From Prasinococcaceae sp. CCMP 1430 (Eukaryota > Prasinodermophyta > Palmophyllophyceae > Prasinococcales > Prasinococcaceae), in the NCBI GenBank assembly GCA_013416795.1, contig RQSC01000858.1:13126-77125 (forward strand): DNA of 64,000 nt, given 5' to 3'. Made by a program: the position numbers and the translations under genes. Below, piece after piece: positions 19,242-29,608 of this stretch (within the stretch, counting starts at the first letter, position 1; each line of letters begins with the position of its first letter). Under the pieces are notes generated by a model, which was not told the origin of the DNA, searched no databases, and saw only the letters and a program-made list of their open reading frames with translations.

Positions 19242-20900
19242 TGCGGCTCGCCGGCAAGCGGCGTTGATGGGCGGACCGGCCGCGAGCGCGTGGCCGCCTC
19301 GGCAGTCGTCATTGGCGACGGCCTGGCCGTGGGTCCGGCCGCGTTCGCGCAGGCGGTCGAAGGCGCGTGCGCCGCGGGTGGTGAGGTGCGAGTGGAGGTG
19401 CTGGTGTCCGGCAGAGCTGCCGAAGACCGATGGCTGCCCGCGTGCATTGTTGGCACCGTGGCCGTTCCTGCATCAGCGCGAGCTGCACGCGCGTGCACCG
19501 CCCACGCCAGTGCGCAACGCGTGCGCTTCGGCTGGGTGGGCGCTGACGGTGGAATCGATGGGAAAGCGCCGCCGCTGTCGGCAGAGGGTGTCACGTCGCT
19601 GTGCGTGCTCACCTTTAGTGCTGCGAATGCGCGTATAGCCGACGATTATGCCCTTCATGCCACGTTGGTGGCGGGGCAACGGCTCGCGCTTGTCGCGAGC
19701 CCATTCGCCTCTGTATCGAGTGCGACGGCAGCGCGCTTCCATCTGTCCGCGGGAGTGATGGCGACCGTATCAGACCCGCACGATGGCAAGACCGCGCTCG
19801 CGCTGCTGGACACGCCCGCGTTGCCCGGCGCACAAGGCGCCCCGGCTGTGGACGCTGCGACGGGGGCACTCGCAGGCGTCGTCGCGGCAGCACCGCTGCA
19901 GCACGTGGCAGCCGGTGCAGAAACGCTCATGCTGCTGCCCGCCGAGGAGGTGCTTAAGGCAGCTCATGAGGTCGTGCCCAGGCTTGCCGCTGGCGAGGCG
20001 CGGCGAACGGTGACCGAGGCGCGCGATCCGCGCGGGACCGCCCGCGCCGAGCACCCGCAGCCCGCGTGGGCGCGCATGGCCGCGCGTGCCGTGCATCGCG
20101 CGTGCCTCGACGACGGGAGGTGGGGAACGGCGGTGGCTCTCAGCAGCGGGCGCCACTTTACGCTGCCAGCTCATCTTTTTGGCGACCACGTTGGCGTTCG
20201 CCGCGCCGCACGGCAGGGGGCACGTCTGTGGGTGGAAGAATGCGCGGGCAGTGGTTCGACGCACTCGCGCGCTCGGCGGCGAGCGAGACTTGTTCGCGCA
20301 TATCCTCATCTGGATTTGGCTCTTGGCGAGCTCGAGGCAGGCGAGCCGGCGCTGCCGCTGCTCCTTACACTCGGTCGCGGGGGCGTGGGCGCGCGCAGTG
20401 GCATTCGGCTCGCTGCCGGCACCGAGCTGCGCGCAGGCGCGCCAGTCGCGATCGCGGGCTATCCGCTCCTGCCACATGAGCGCGAAACAGCTTTTACGCG
20501 CGGCGAGCTGAGCGTCGTGTGCGGCCGCGGCGGCGGTGACAGTAAGTGGGGCGACGGCACGGTGGGCACCAGCGCGCGTCTCTTCGAAGGTGGTAGCGGT
20601 GGCGCGGTTCTGTTGGTCCCAGACGAAGAGCCGCCAGCACCCGCGCGCTCGCGTCCGTGTGGTGAGGCGGACGCCGAGTGCGCCGTCGCCCTTGTCGGCA
20701 TCGCCCTCGGCAACATCACGCACGAACGACGCGGACACGAGCCCTGCTGCAACTGGGCGGCGGGCCCTGCGCTCATTCGTCCGCTGGCTGAGCTGGTCGA
20801 CCCCTGGGCGACATCAGCTGCGCGCCGGCGCGCCGGCGCTGAGTTGAGCAGGCGCGAGGCTATCGCCGCGCGGAACACGGGGCCGTACTCGAGGCTCTGA
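19242..20900 (+). CDS. Peroxisomal processing protease, DEG15/TYSND1 type (5' end unresolved)
   Basis: Trypsin-like serine protease that removes PTS2 presequences and processes PTS1 proteins inside peroxisomes. The C-terminus is SRL, a peroxisomal targeting signal type 1. The N-terminal half matches the degenerate first protease domain of TYSND1 (LALVASPFASVS, ALPGAQGAPAVD, GVVAAAPLQ). The second half has a plausible triad: His in FTLPAHLFG, Asp in YPHLDLALGELE, Ser in GGSGGAVLLV. There is no convincing start: the frame has no ATG between 19242 and the conserved region, and the nearest in-frame ATGs (19032, 19065) lie antisense inside the neighbouring gene. A short upstream exon or a non-ATG start is likely. 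The given start is only where the frame leaves that gene. Confidence 0.8.
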   Translation, partial: CGSPASGVDGRTGRERVAASAVVIGDGLAVGPAAFAQAVEGACAAGGEVRVEVLVSGRAAEDRWLPACIVGTVAVPASARAARACTAHASAQRVRFGWVGADGGIDGKAPPLSAEGVTSLCVLTFSAANARIADDYALHATLVAGQRLALVASPFASVSSATAARFHLSAGVMATVSDPHDGKTALALLDTPALPGAQGAPAVDAATGALAGVVAAAPLQHVAAGAETLMLLPAEEVLKAAHEVVPRLAAGEARRTVTEARDPRGTARAEHPQPAWARMAARAVHRACLDDGRWGTAVALSSGRHFTLPAHLFGDHVGVRRAARQGARLWVEECAGSGSTHSRARRRARLVRAYPHLDLALGELEAGEPALPLLLTLGRGGVGARSGIRLAAGTELRAGAPVAIAGYPLLPHERETAFTRGELSVVCGRGGGDSKWGDGTVGTSARLFEGGSGGAVLLVPDEEPPAPARSRPCGEADAECAVALVGIALGNITHERRGHEPCCNWAAGPALIRPLAELVDPWATSAARRRAGAELSRREAIAARNTGPYSRL

Positions 20901-21062
20901 GTCGTGAACAGCATGGAAATGTGCGCACGTGGCAGGTGCTTTCCTTCTTACAGGCGCGGATGTCGCGTATGTGTGCAGGCGCTTGATTTCACTTCCTCTT
21001 CCCCCTCACATGTGTGATTTGATGGTGGCTTGTGTCATTAGTTCACGCTGCAGCGAGCGTGT

Positions 21063-23634
21063 TTAGGCAGCGAACGCGCCCTCCTCCGTGACGGCAGTGT
21101 GCGTGTCGAGGAAGAGCAGGTCCTTGTAGGTGGCGAGCGTCCAGAGCTCGTCCTTGCACACGGCCTCAGCGGCGTCGCAGAGCTCGCGGACGGCGGCCAT
21201 CTCACCGAAGCGCGCCTCGTAGGCCATCTTGGCGGCCTTGGGCAGGTCGGTCTCCGCGAGGGCGGTGATCTCGTGCGCCTTCTTCGTGAGAGTCTCGGCG
21301 GCGGCGGTGAGCTCCTTGGTGGTGGAGGCGTCGCACGAGGGCGCGGCGTCGCAGCACGGCAGGATGTGCTGCAGGATCATGTCCTTGAGCGTAAGGAGCT
21401 CCATGTCAACCACCCCGATGTAGTGCTCGAGCATGATTGCCTTGCGCGCCTCGCACTCCTCGCCGGAGAACACGCCCATGCTCGAGAAGAACTCGACGTT
21501 CTTCTTCGAGTCCAGCTCGCAGATGGCGTCGACGCCCGCGTCGATGCGCCAGATGTCCTGCTTGACAGCCTTGTCGGGCCACTCCGGGTCGTAGCCGTTG
21601 CCGTTGAACACGCACTTCATGTGCTTCTTGAGCAGCTCCTGCGCGACGGCCTTGGCGTCCTCGCCGGCCTCCACGCGGTCGGCAATCACCTTCATGCCCT
21701 CGGCGGTCATCGTGTTCAGGGTCGTGTTGATCATCGACACGTTCTGCGACGAGCCCGCGGCGCGGAACTCGAAGCGGTTGCCGCCGTAGGGGAAGGGGGA
21801 CGTGCGGTTGCGGTCCTCCGCCGGGATGGCCATCGGCGCGATCGAGTCGACGCCGAAGGGGAGCTCCATCTTCGCGGGCGTGTAGCCCTCGACATCCTCG
21901 CCCGCCGCGTACTTGGTGAGGAAGTCAGTGAGCGCGGGGCCCAGGTAGGTCGACATGACCGCCGGCGGCGCCTCCATGGCACCCAGGCGGAAGTCGTTGC
22001 CCGGCGAGGCGATCGCCAGGCGCATCAGGTCGCCGTACATGTCCACGCCACGCACGACGGCGGCCATGACGACGGGGAACAGGTCGGCGTTCCCGGTCGT
22101 CTCCAGCACCTGCTTGGGGTTGAGCAGCTGCATGCCCTCCTTGGTGGCGAAGCTCCAGTTGTTGTGCTTGCCCGAGCCGTTGATGCCCGCGAAAGGCTTC
22201 TCCTGCAGCAGCGCCGCGAGGCCATACTGGGCGGCAGTCTCCTCGATGATCTGCATCACGACCAGGTTCTGGTCAGTCTGCACGCGGCAGTCGCCGAAGA
22301 GCGGCGCGAACTCGTACTGGTTGGGGGCGACCTCACGGTGGCGAGTCTTGAGGGGAATGCCAACCTTGTAGCACTCCTGCTGGATGGCCTGCATGCACTG
22401 CAGCACGGCCGTCGAGGACGTGAGCGGCGCCATGTAATGGTCGCACATCTCCTGGCCGCGCGCGGGCGTCTTGCCAATCAGCGTGCGGCCCACGAACTGC
22501 AGGTCGGGGCGCGTGTAGTAGGCGTCGCGCGGGACGAGGAAGATCTCCTGCTCGAGGCCGATGTTCGCGATGATGCCCGAGCACTCCACGCCCATCGCCT
22601 TCAGCAGGCGCGCGCCCTCCGTGGAGAGCGCCTCGCAGCTGCGGTGCAGCGGCGTCTTCTCATCGAGCGCCTGGCCGGTGTACGCCATGAAGGCACTCGG
22701 GATGAACATGACATCCTCGCGGCAGAAGGGCGGCGAGAGGGGGTCGACCGCCAGGTAGCCACCGGCGGTGTGCGTCGCGCGCAGGCCGCCGTTCGGGTAC
22801 GAGGAGCCATCGGTCTCGCCAGTCAGGAGGTCGCCCTGCGCGTGATGCACGCACGTGCGCGCGGAGTCAGCTCCGTGCCTCCGCGTCGGCGAGCGAGCGG
22901 GCGGGGCAGCGGGCGGGCGGGCCTCCGGGTGGAACGTGGCAGGCTCCAACGTGCGCGCAGGAAGCGCCCGCGATCGCGCGCGGGCAAGCACGCGCACGCA
23001 CCGCGTCGAACTCCCAGGAGGGCGTGCCGTCCGCGGCGAAGTTGAGCATGGAGATCTGCACGCCCGCGGCGTTGCCGTGGCGCACGCCGGTGCTGCCGAG
23101 CGGCTGGAACCAGTGGCAGTACGACGTCGCGCCCCGGTCGACGGCCCAGTCGCGCATCGCGGCGGCAACCACTTGCAGGCATCAATGCAGTGCGCGCGCG
23201 TCAGTGCCGGGCACGGCAGCAGCCCGCACAGCGCCAGACCGGCGCGCGAGCAAAACGGCGCGTCGCCTCAGAGGGCGCCGCCGCGGAAGAGGGGGGGGGA
23301 GGGCCAGCACGCGGGCTTGCGTCCGCAATGGCGATCGCGATCGCGATGGCGATCGCGATCGCAATGGCGATCGCGATGACGCGCTCTCGCTGATGCGTGG
23401 CGGGCTCGTCTGCAAACGGGACGCCGCGCCCTCTCTCCCCCCCAACCCCCCCGCGCACACACGCGCGCTTGCACACACGCCACAACGCAAACCCCTTTCC
23501 CCCTCCCTCACCTCGGCCTTGGCCTCGTCCTTGGTCCAGTCGGGGTTGTCGAGGATCGCGCTGGTGGCGCCGTGCTTCTTCAGGTACTTGTCGGCGACGG
23601 CGCCCTTGAAGACGTTCTGGCCGTACTCGGACAT
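21063..23634 (-). CDS. Glutamine synthetase type III (GSIII)
   Basis: ATP-dependent synthesis of glutamine from glutamate and ammonium; GSIII is a large dodecameric form found in bacteria and in several algal groups. Exons: 23634-23493, 23171-23002, 22835-21063; 694 residues, the usual GSIII length. Motifs: SEYGQNVF at the start, GATSYCHWFQPLGS, SYPNGGLRATHTAGGY, LEQEIFLVPRDAYY, HREVAPNQYEFAP, EKPFAGINGSGKHNNWS, and NRTSPFPYGGNRFEFRAAGSSQN. Intron 2 is clean GT-AG with CTGAC. At intron 1 the strong GTGAGG donor at 23511 does not match the phase of the only acceptor (23172); the weaker GTTTGC donor at 23492 does. An upstream in-frame ATG at 23793 would add a Leu-rich then Arg-rich presequence resembling an organelle signal, but would overlap the divergent gene. 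Confidence 0.9.
23322..23380. repeat. GCGATC-type microsatellite in GSIII intron
   Basis: Interrupted repeats of GCGATC and GCGATG inside the first GSIII intron. Non-coding simple repeat. Confidence 0.85.
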
Positions 23635-23712
23635 GTCGACCGTCGCGGCCGCGCGCGCGGCGACGCGGCGACCGCGGCGACCGCGGCGCTTTGCGCGCAA
23701 GTCCGGCGTGCC

Positions 23713-25101
23713 ATGCCGCAGCCCGAGGGCGACGTGACGCCCGAGAGGCTGGAGCAGCTGCCGCAGCAGCAGAGGCTGCAGCGCGAGCAGCACGACGAGG
23801 AGGGCGGCGTTGCTCCCCCTGCGGATGCAAGCACGGGCGCGGCCAGCGCGTGGGCGAGCGCTCGGCAGGAGACGTCGGTGGCCGAGGGCGCGCGGGATGC
23901 CGCCTCGGAGGGCGGACGGCAGTCCGATCCCCCCGCGCTCCAGCCAATGCCCTCGCCAGCGCCGGCTGAGCTCGGCGTCGAAAGCTCGCTAGACGCACGG
24001 CCCGACGGGCCGCTGCTCCCCCCTCCGGGTGCCGAGTGCCGCATTTGCGCGGGCGAGGAGCTGCCGCTGGTATCGCCGTGCGGCTGCACAGGGACGTCGA
24101 GGTGGGTACACCCGGCGTGCCTTTCAAGGTGAGGAACACCAAGGCTGCTGCCGTGCACGGTCCCAACGCACGCTTGCGTAGATGCAGATGCGCGCGCGCG
24201 CCCACGCGGCGCTCGGGGCGAGCGCATGTTTGCTGACTCCGGCCCCGCGTTTCGCTACAGGTGGGTTGATGAGCGACGCTCTGCGGTGACGTCGGCAAAC
24301 CACCCCAGCATCGCCGCGCGAGCGCAGGCAGTGGCAGCGTGCGCGCGCTGTGAAGTCTGCCTGAAGGACTACGTGGATGCGACTTGCTCCGAAGAACTGG
24401 CCGACTCGCTCGCGCGCGTTCGCTCTTCTGCGGCGGCGCTTGCGCACAGCGCGGAGGATGCGCTTGGCGCGGACTTGCATGGCATCGACGAGATCGCCGA
24501 GACAATGTCCACAGCGCTCCAGCGCTTCTTCCTGAGCAGCGCCGTGGCCAACGAGGATGGGAACGAGGAATCTGGTGGTGCAGGAGCAGCGGCCGAGCGA
24601 GGAGCCAGCGGATTGACCATCAACCGGCTCGCGCGGCTCGCAGCGGAGCTCGAGCTCGCGCAGCGCCGCTACGACGTGCGACAGGCCAGGCTGCAAGCAC
24701 TCTCCCGATCGGTGCGCGTGCTGAGCGCCACAGCACTCTTCCTCATCGCATCCATGTCGCTGTTCGGTGCCGGCCGCAGCCAGCTCCACAGATACGCCCT
24801 GCTCCTCCTTGGGGCTGCTCTGATAGGTATACTGGCTTTCCGGGTTGTGGCGCTCGTACGAGCACGGCGGGAATCAGAGGACGCGGCTGTCAGTGCTGGG
24901 CGAGCGGGAGTGGCGCTGCACCTTGCACTCGCGAGGCAGCCGCACTACCGTGATGGCCTCGTGACGGCACTCGCGCGCGCGCGGTCGCGGCTCGAAGTTG
25001 CGCACGTCAACAGCCTGGGGCAAGGCGCACACGCTCCGCGCAACCGCGCAGTGTACCCGCGGACCGTTCCCGTGGTGGTAGTGGCGGGCGCGCCGCGATG
25101 A
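23713..25101 (+). CDS. RING-CH (MARCH-type) membrane E3 ubiquitin ligase
   Basis: Two exons, 23713-24128 and 24261-25101 (132-nt GT-AG intron with CTGAC). The RING-CH finger is split by the intron: CRIC, SPCGCTG, WVHPACLSR | WVDE..., then CARCEVC, giving the C4HC3 order of RING-CH rather than plain RING. A Glu/Ala-rich N-terminal region precedes it. Two hydrophobic segments follow (about 24715-24775 and 24795-24860), as in MARCH ligases that ubiquitinate membrane proteins. The loop between the first HxxC and the last CxxC is longer than usual. It starts 78 bp from the proposed GSIII start on the other strand, so the pair shares a promoter or overlaps. Confidence 0.82.
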
Positions 25102-25209
25102 GTAGGCGCACCGGAGCCTCTCTAGCACAGGACTAGCTGTAGACTGATACATCATTATTTCCACTCGCAACGAGGCTCTTATCCAGCACGCGCTTGCCTT
25201 GGCGCTACA

Positions 25210-27603
25210 TCAGTCAGAGTCAGACCCGTGCCCATCGCCACCGGTGGCACGCCCAGGCGCTGCCCTCACGGCACGCACGACGACGGCAACGTCTGCAGTC
25301 ATATTGGCTTGGCCACCAACGGCGGCGGCGGCCACCGGCGCGGCATGCACGCTCCCGCCGAGGGCACGCTCGACGGCCGCTGCCGTGGCCGCAGCGGCAG
25401 CCCAATCGCCCACTGCATACACGCGCAGGCACATCACATCCGCGGGAGACAGCTCGGCCGCCTGCAGCGCGTCGCAAAGCGCGTGCGCTGCGTGTTCGCC
25501 CATCTGCGCGTGCGAAGCGCCGCTCGGCGGCGGCGCAGCGGCGGTTGCTACGCTGCGGAGCGACGCCAGCCGGCCGGGTACGTACGCGCCTCGGCAGTCG
25601 ACGTCAACGTCCACGTGCGCGTGCGCCCTCGCGGCGTCCCTTGCAGTCGCAGGCGGAGACATGCCGCCGATGTCCCTCGGGGACTTTGGTGGCATTTGCG
25701 GTGGAGGCGTTCGCCACGCCCAGTCCCGCACGCGCAGGTGCATATCGTCCTCGGCGAGCCACTGCGCTGCCACTGGGGTGATTTCCACCAGCGCACCCTT
25801 CGGCAGCACGGACAACGCCACGAATGTGGTCGCTGGCCACCACTCCCTGTGGCTGCCGTACAAGGGGGGGTGGCGGACTGCACCCACCCCGTCCCCCCAC
25901 CCAAACGGACCGGGGCCCGGTCGCCTCGCCTCGGCTTCACCGAAGCACAGAGCAGCCAGCGCAGCGCCGCCCTCATCCGCGCAAGCGCGCGCGTCGTCAC
26001 CCCGCGCGGCAGATACGTACACGCAACACTCGGTCATGCATCGATGCAATGGAGCGCCGACGCGCTCGGCCACCGCGCTCGCATTCGCTGCAGCGTGACG
26101 CGCCTGCAGCCTCGCCCCCTCGGCGAGCTCCATGCTGTGCGGAACGAGGCCAATCTGACCCGCAATGTGCCACAGCCCGTGCATTGCTGCTGCCTGTGCG
26201 TATGGCCCAATGCACGCTGCCGCCCAGTAGCTGACACTCTGCACGTGCAGCACCTCGCGTCCCTCGCGCGCGCCCATGGCCGTGGTAACCTCTACCGCAG
26301 CGAGTGCACCCTCGGGGAGTGCCTTTGCCTGCACGCACGCTCGCGCGGGCGGGTTCTTGTGATTGATGTGCTCGATGTATGCTTTGTTCGCCGTGGCAAA
26401 CGCCCCCATGTCTGACAGGTACAGGTGCACATACACCGCGTCGCGCCAACCCAAGCCCTCCTTCGCGAGCGCCTCTCCGATGGCCACCAGCGCGGATCGT
26501 ACCGAGTCCGCCACGTCCTCGGCAGTGTACTTCTGGACCGTGCCGCCCTCTCCACCACTGGCCAGGGCAGCGGTGGCCTCGCCGCCCGCACCCTTGCGGG
26601 GCGTGCCGCAGGCCTCAAATGAACGGAACTGTGCGTGGCCGGGCGCTCCGCGGGGCAGCGCATCAACCACAGCGACCCCGCCCACACACACCTCGGAGAG
26701 CGACACGCCGCCGAGGTGAGCCGCTGCGGCGTCCGCGGCGCTCTCCGCGCCCTCCGTCTCGGGCTCGCGCTCGTCGGCGTCGACGCACACGACGATCGCA
26801 TCGGCAGGCGCTGGCCGCGCGCTCTCCTTGGGCTCCACGCGCACCTTGGTGGGGATGAGGTGCGCGACGGGTGCAAACTTGTCCTTCTCGACGATCACGC
26901 GCTGTGTTTCGTCGAGCACCAACCTGGCGTGCGTAAAGAGCGCTGGAAGGTCGAGCGCGAGCGTCTCGTACTCGCCGCCCTCGCCGCAGGGATGACAGCC
27001 GTAGTCGCGGCCGAGCTCCTGCAGTTTGTCGCGCGCCTCGGTGAGAGTCTGACCCAGCATATCCAAAGTGATGCCGAACGCGGCGATCTTCACCAGCACG
27101 GCATGCAGGCCGCAGGTGACCATGTCGTCGAGCAGCTGTGGCTGCGGCCTCAGCCAGAGGTAGCATAGCACCGTCAGTCCGAGGCGTCCGCAAACGTCCT
27201 CCACCCTGAGCCGTTGGTAGTCGGAGGCGACGGCGCCCACGCTGACGGCGCGGATGTCAATACCTCGCGCGGCCTCGCGCCGCACGACGCTTCTGAGCAG
27301 CAGATAGAGGTCCTCCACCTCGTCGGCGCGCGCCTCGCCCTTCGCGCGCTCGTACTGGAGCGTCGTGACGCACGAGCCGCCCACGATGCCGCGCCTGTAC
27401 ATCGGCACGCCCACGCACGCGGGCAGCGCGTCGAGCGCGCCGTGCGCCACCGTCTGGTACATGTGCGAGTCAAGCTCCTGCGTTGCAGTGTTTGCTGGCC
27501 GCAGATTCGCCATGCACGCCAGCGTGTGCCCCGCGGCGGCGGCGTACGCCGCTGACAGCACCGAGTCCTTGCCGCCCGACACGAGCGCCACGAAGCGCAC
27601 CAT
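25210..27603 (-). CDS. DPH6: Diphthine-ammonia ligase with RidA-like domains (DPH6)
   Basis: Last step of diphthamide synthesis on elongation factor 2: ATP-dependent amidation of diphthine. Intronless, 797 residues. The N-terminus has the PP-loop ATP-pyrophosphatase motif VALVSGGKDS, then GALDALPACVGVPMYRR, GAVASDYQRLRVEDVC and the family signature HPCGEGGEYETLALD. The C-terminal half carries two YjgF/RidA-like domains (first around the EDVADSVRSALVAIGEAL stretch, second after SYWAAACIGPYAQAA). This fused arrangement is that of yeast and plant DPH6. The protein ends in an acidic DGHGSDSD. It converges with the RING-CH gene across about 110 bp. Confidence 0.92.
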   Translation of the reverse strand: MVRFVALVSGGKDSVLSAAYAAAAGHTLACMANLRPANTATQELDSHMYQTVAHGALDALPACVGVPMYRRGIVGGSCVTTLQYERAKGEARADEVEDLYLLLRSVVRREAARGIDIRAVSVGAVASDYQRLRVEDVCGRLGLTVLCYLWLRPQPQLLDDMVTCGLHAVLVKIAAFGITLDMLGQTLTEARDKLQELGRDYGCHPCGEGGEYETLALDLPALFTHARLVLDETQRVIVEKDKFAPVAHLIPTKVRVEPKESARPAPADAIVVCVDADEREPETEGAESAADAAAAHLGGVSLSEVCVGGVAVVDALPRGAPGHAQFRSFEACGTPRKGAGGEATAALASGGEGGTVQKYTAEDVADSVRSALVAIGEALAKEGLGWRDAVYVHLYLSDMGAFATANKAYIEHINHKNPPARACVQAKALPEGALAAVEVTTAMGAREGREVLHVQSVSYWAAACIGPYAQAAAMHGLWHIAGQIGLVPHSMELAEGARLQARHAAANASAVAERVGAPLHRCMTECCVYVSAARGDDARACADEGGAALAALCFGEAEARRPGPGPFGWGDGVGAVRHPPLYGSHREWWPATTFVALSVLPKGALVEITPVAAQWLAEDDMHLRVRDWAWRTPPPQMPPKSPRDIGGMSPPATARDAARAHAHVDVDVDCRGAYVPGRLASLRSVATAAAPPPSGASHAQMGEHAAHALCDALQAAELSPADVMCLRVYAVGDWAAAAATAAAVERALGGSVHAAPVAAAAVGGQANMTADVAVVVRAVRAAPGRATGGDGHGSDSD

Positions 27604-27668
27604 CGTCGTCGCGGCGGCCGCCGCTGCGCCGCTCCGCCCGCGCGTTTGCGAGCGCGGTGCCGGCGGGC

Positions 27669-27757
27669 AGGGAGGCGCTGGCGCTGCTGGCGCTGGCGCT
27701 GCTGGCGCTGGCGCTGCTGGCGCTGGCGCTGCTGGCGCTGGCGCTGCTGGCGCTGGC
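27669..27757. repeat. 15-nt minisatellite GGCGCTGGCGCTGCT
   Basis: About five to six tandem copies of a 15-nt GC-rich unit just upstream of the DPH6 start, in its presumed promoter or 5' UTR. Alternating Ala/Ser codons on the minus strand make it look coding, but no gene is supported. Confidence 0.85.
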
Positions 27758-27865
27758 GGCGGCGGCGGGGCGCGGCAGGGGTGTCGGAGACGTCAACTTG
27801 CGATTCGTTCATGCAGTGGTTGGGACTGCCGAGCCCAGGCTGTGCGCGACCAGGACCGGCCACAC

Positions 27866-28945
27866 TCAGGAGGCCATCGGAGCCGCGCCGGCGCCCGGGT
27901 CGTAGGCCGAGGCAAGCCACGGGTGGGCGAGCGCCACCTCGGCCGTCCATCGCTTGGCGGTGTCGACGTTCATCAGCCCGCGCACGACCTCCTTCGCCGC
28001 GTCGGACACATCCGCCCACTCTGGCTCGTCCATCGAGTACTCCCCTCGCCGAATGCGGCTGAACAGCACAGCATCGTTGTCGTCCTCGAAGGGCGAGAAG
28101 CCGACGAGCAGCATGTACAGGATGACGCCCGCCGACCACATGTCGACCGCGGGCGTGTACGGCTGCTGCATCCCCGCGGCGATCGCCAGGATCTCCGGCG
28201 CCACGTACTGCGGCGAGCCGCACATTGTCTCCAACTGCTCCCCGCCGCCGAAGACCTTACTTAGGCCAAAGTCACACAACTTGATTAGGCGCTGCGGGGT
28301 CTTGTCGCTGAAGAGGATATTCTCGAGCTTCAAGTCCTGCACAGGCAGCGGCGAGGCGCACGTTTAGTGGGTGCGGGGGGCACGGAGAGGTGGGTGCGCG
28401 CAGGGCGACGCAAAGGGCGTGAGCGTCAGCATGGGATGTTCATCGCACGCAGCGTCCCTCCCGCGCGGGCGCCGCCGGCGGATTCGCCACCGGGCGCGCG
28501 CTAGGGCGTCCGCGCGAGCTGCGCCAGCAGACAACGGACTCACCCTGTGCACGATGCCGCAGCTGTGGAGGTACTGCACGCCCTTGAGGATTTGCTTGGT
28601 GATGCTCGCTGCCTCCGCCTCCGGGAAGCGTCCGCGCCTCACCAGCTCGGTGTGTAGCTCGCCGCCCTCGGCAAGCTCGCTCACCACTAGCACGTGGCGC
28701 GGCGTCACGTACACCTCATCCAGCCGCATGCAATTGCTGTGCATCACCGTCTGCAGCACGGCGACCTCGCGCGCTAGCGACTGGTCCCCCGGCTGATAGC
28801 GTGTCTTGTCGACCACCTTCACTGCGTGCATCACCCCCGTCGCCTTCTTCTTGCACATCTTCACGACAGCGAACCCGCCCATGCCGAGCGTCTTGCCCAC
28901 CTCGAAGTCATCCTGGAACTCGCTGATCGACTGGCACACGCGCAT
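27866..28945 (-). CDS. CaMK-group serine/threonine protein kinase
   Basis: Two exons, 28945-28544 and 28336-27866, joined by a 207-nt GT-AG intron; 290 residues. The splice rebuilds the catalytic loop CGIVHR-DLKLENIL. Other kinase landmarks: glycine loop GKTLGMGGFAVV, catalytic Lys in HAVKVVDK, ELAEGGELH, LCDFGLSKVF, GSPQYVAPEIL, and DMWSAGVILYMLLVGFSPF. The sequence belongs to the Ca2+/calmodulin-dependent kinase group, but it stops soon after HPWL, with no autoinhibitory helix or EF hands, so calmodulin control is not shown. The ATG at 28945 sits just before the kinase domain and only two bases after a CAG, so an upstream exon is possible. Confidence 0.85.
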
Positions 28946-29084
28946 CTCTGCCGGGCGGGGCGCCCGCGCGCGCTCCGATTAAGCGAATCGCGCCCCTTCC
29001 CCCCACCCCGAGTCACCCCTCCCCAGCCGCCGCGCGCAGCAGGCCCACCTTGGGATCGGCGGGCGAACAGGCCAGCAGGCGCGA

Positions 29085-29116
<32 letters not shown>

Positions 29117-29608
29117 CCTGCGCGTGTGGGCGTGGGCGGGGAAGCTCGCGTGCAGCGAGGGGCTGGAGGGGCCGCAGAGGCCGCGGCGGGATCCGAAAGG
29201 AGGGGAGGAGACGCGGTGACGCCTTGCGGGGCAGGGGAAGCGGGGCGCCCGCCCGCCCTCCCGCCCGCCCGCCGCGCCGGCAGGCGCCCGCTCCTACTCC
29301 TGCCCCTGCCCCCGCCCCGGCGGACTGGCAGGGCGAGGCCGCGCGTGCGCGCGCCGCGCGCGGGCATGGCGCACGGAGCCCACGCGGTCCCGCTCGCAGC
29401 CAGGACAGATCGGGTCGGGCTGCGGGCGCCCCCGCGCGTGTGTTGCGCGGCGTGGGAGCGCGTCCGACCCGTCCATCCTTCCCTCCCGGGCTTGGATGCC
29501 CGTGTTGAAGAGGATGCAATGCAATGACTGTGAGTTACGCGAAGAGAGTGTACAAGGCCTTCGGGCTTGGGCGGGGTGCGGGAGAGCGCGTGCGTGCGGC
29601 CAGGGCGG
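28946..29608. other. Intergenic region kinase / P4-ATPase, with poly-C
   Basis: Upstream of the CaMK-like kinase and downstream of the flippase, both on the minus strand. It holds the 29-base C run listed separately and GC-rich sequence with no recognisable protein. Open frames on both strands here are compositional. Confidence 0.5.
29085..29113. repeat. Poly-C tract (29 bases)
   Basis: Uninterrupted run of C (G on the other strand). It could form i-motif or G-quadruplex structure and is a likely site of length error in sequencing. Confidence 0.9.

Noticed and set aside
21099-23045. Long plus-strand open frame opposite GSIII
   Set aside because: GSIII motifs are unmistakable on the minus strand; the plus frame is His/Arg/Leu-rich shadow sequence.
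27669-27800. Small Ala-Ser repeat protein on the minus strand
   Set aside because: The frame is produced by the 15-nt minisatellite upstream of DPH6; no ordinary protein sequence surrounds it.
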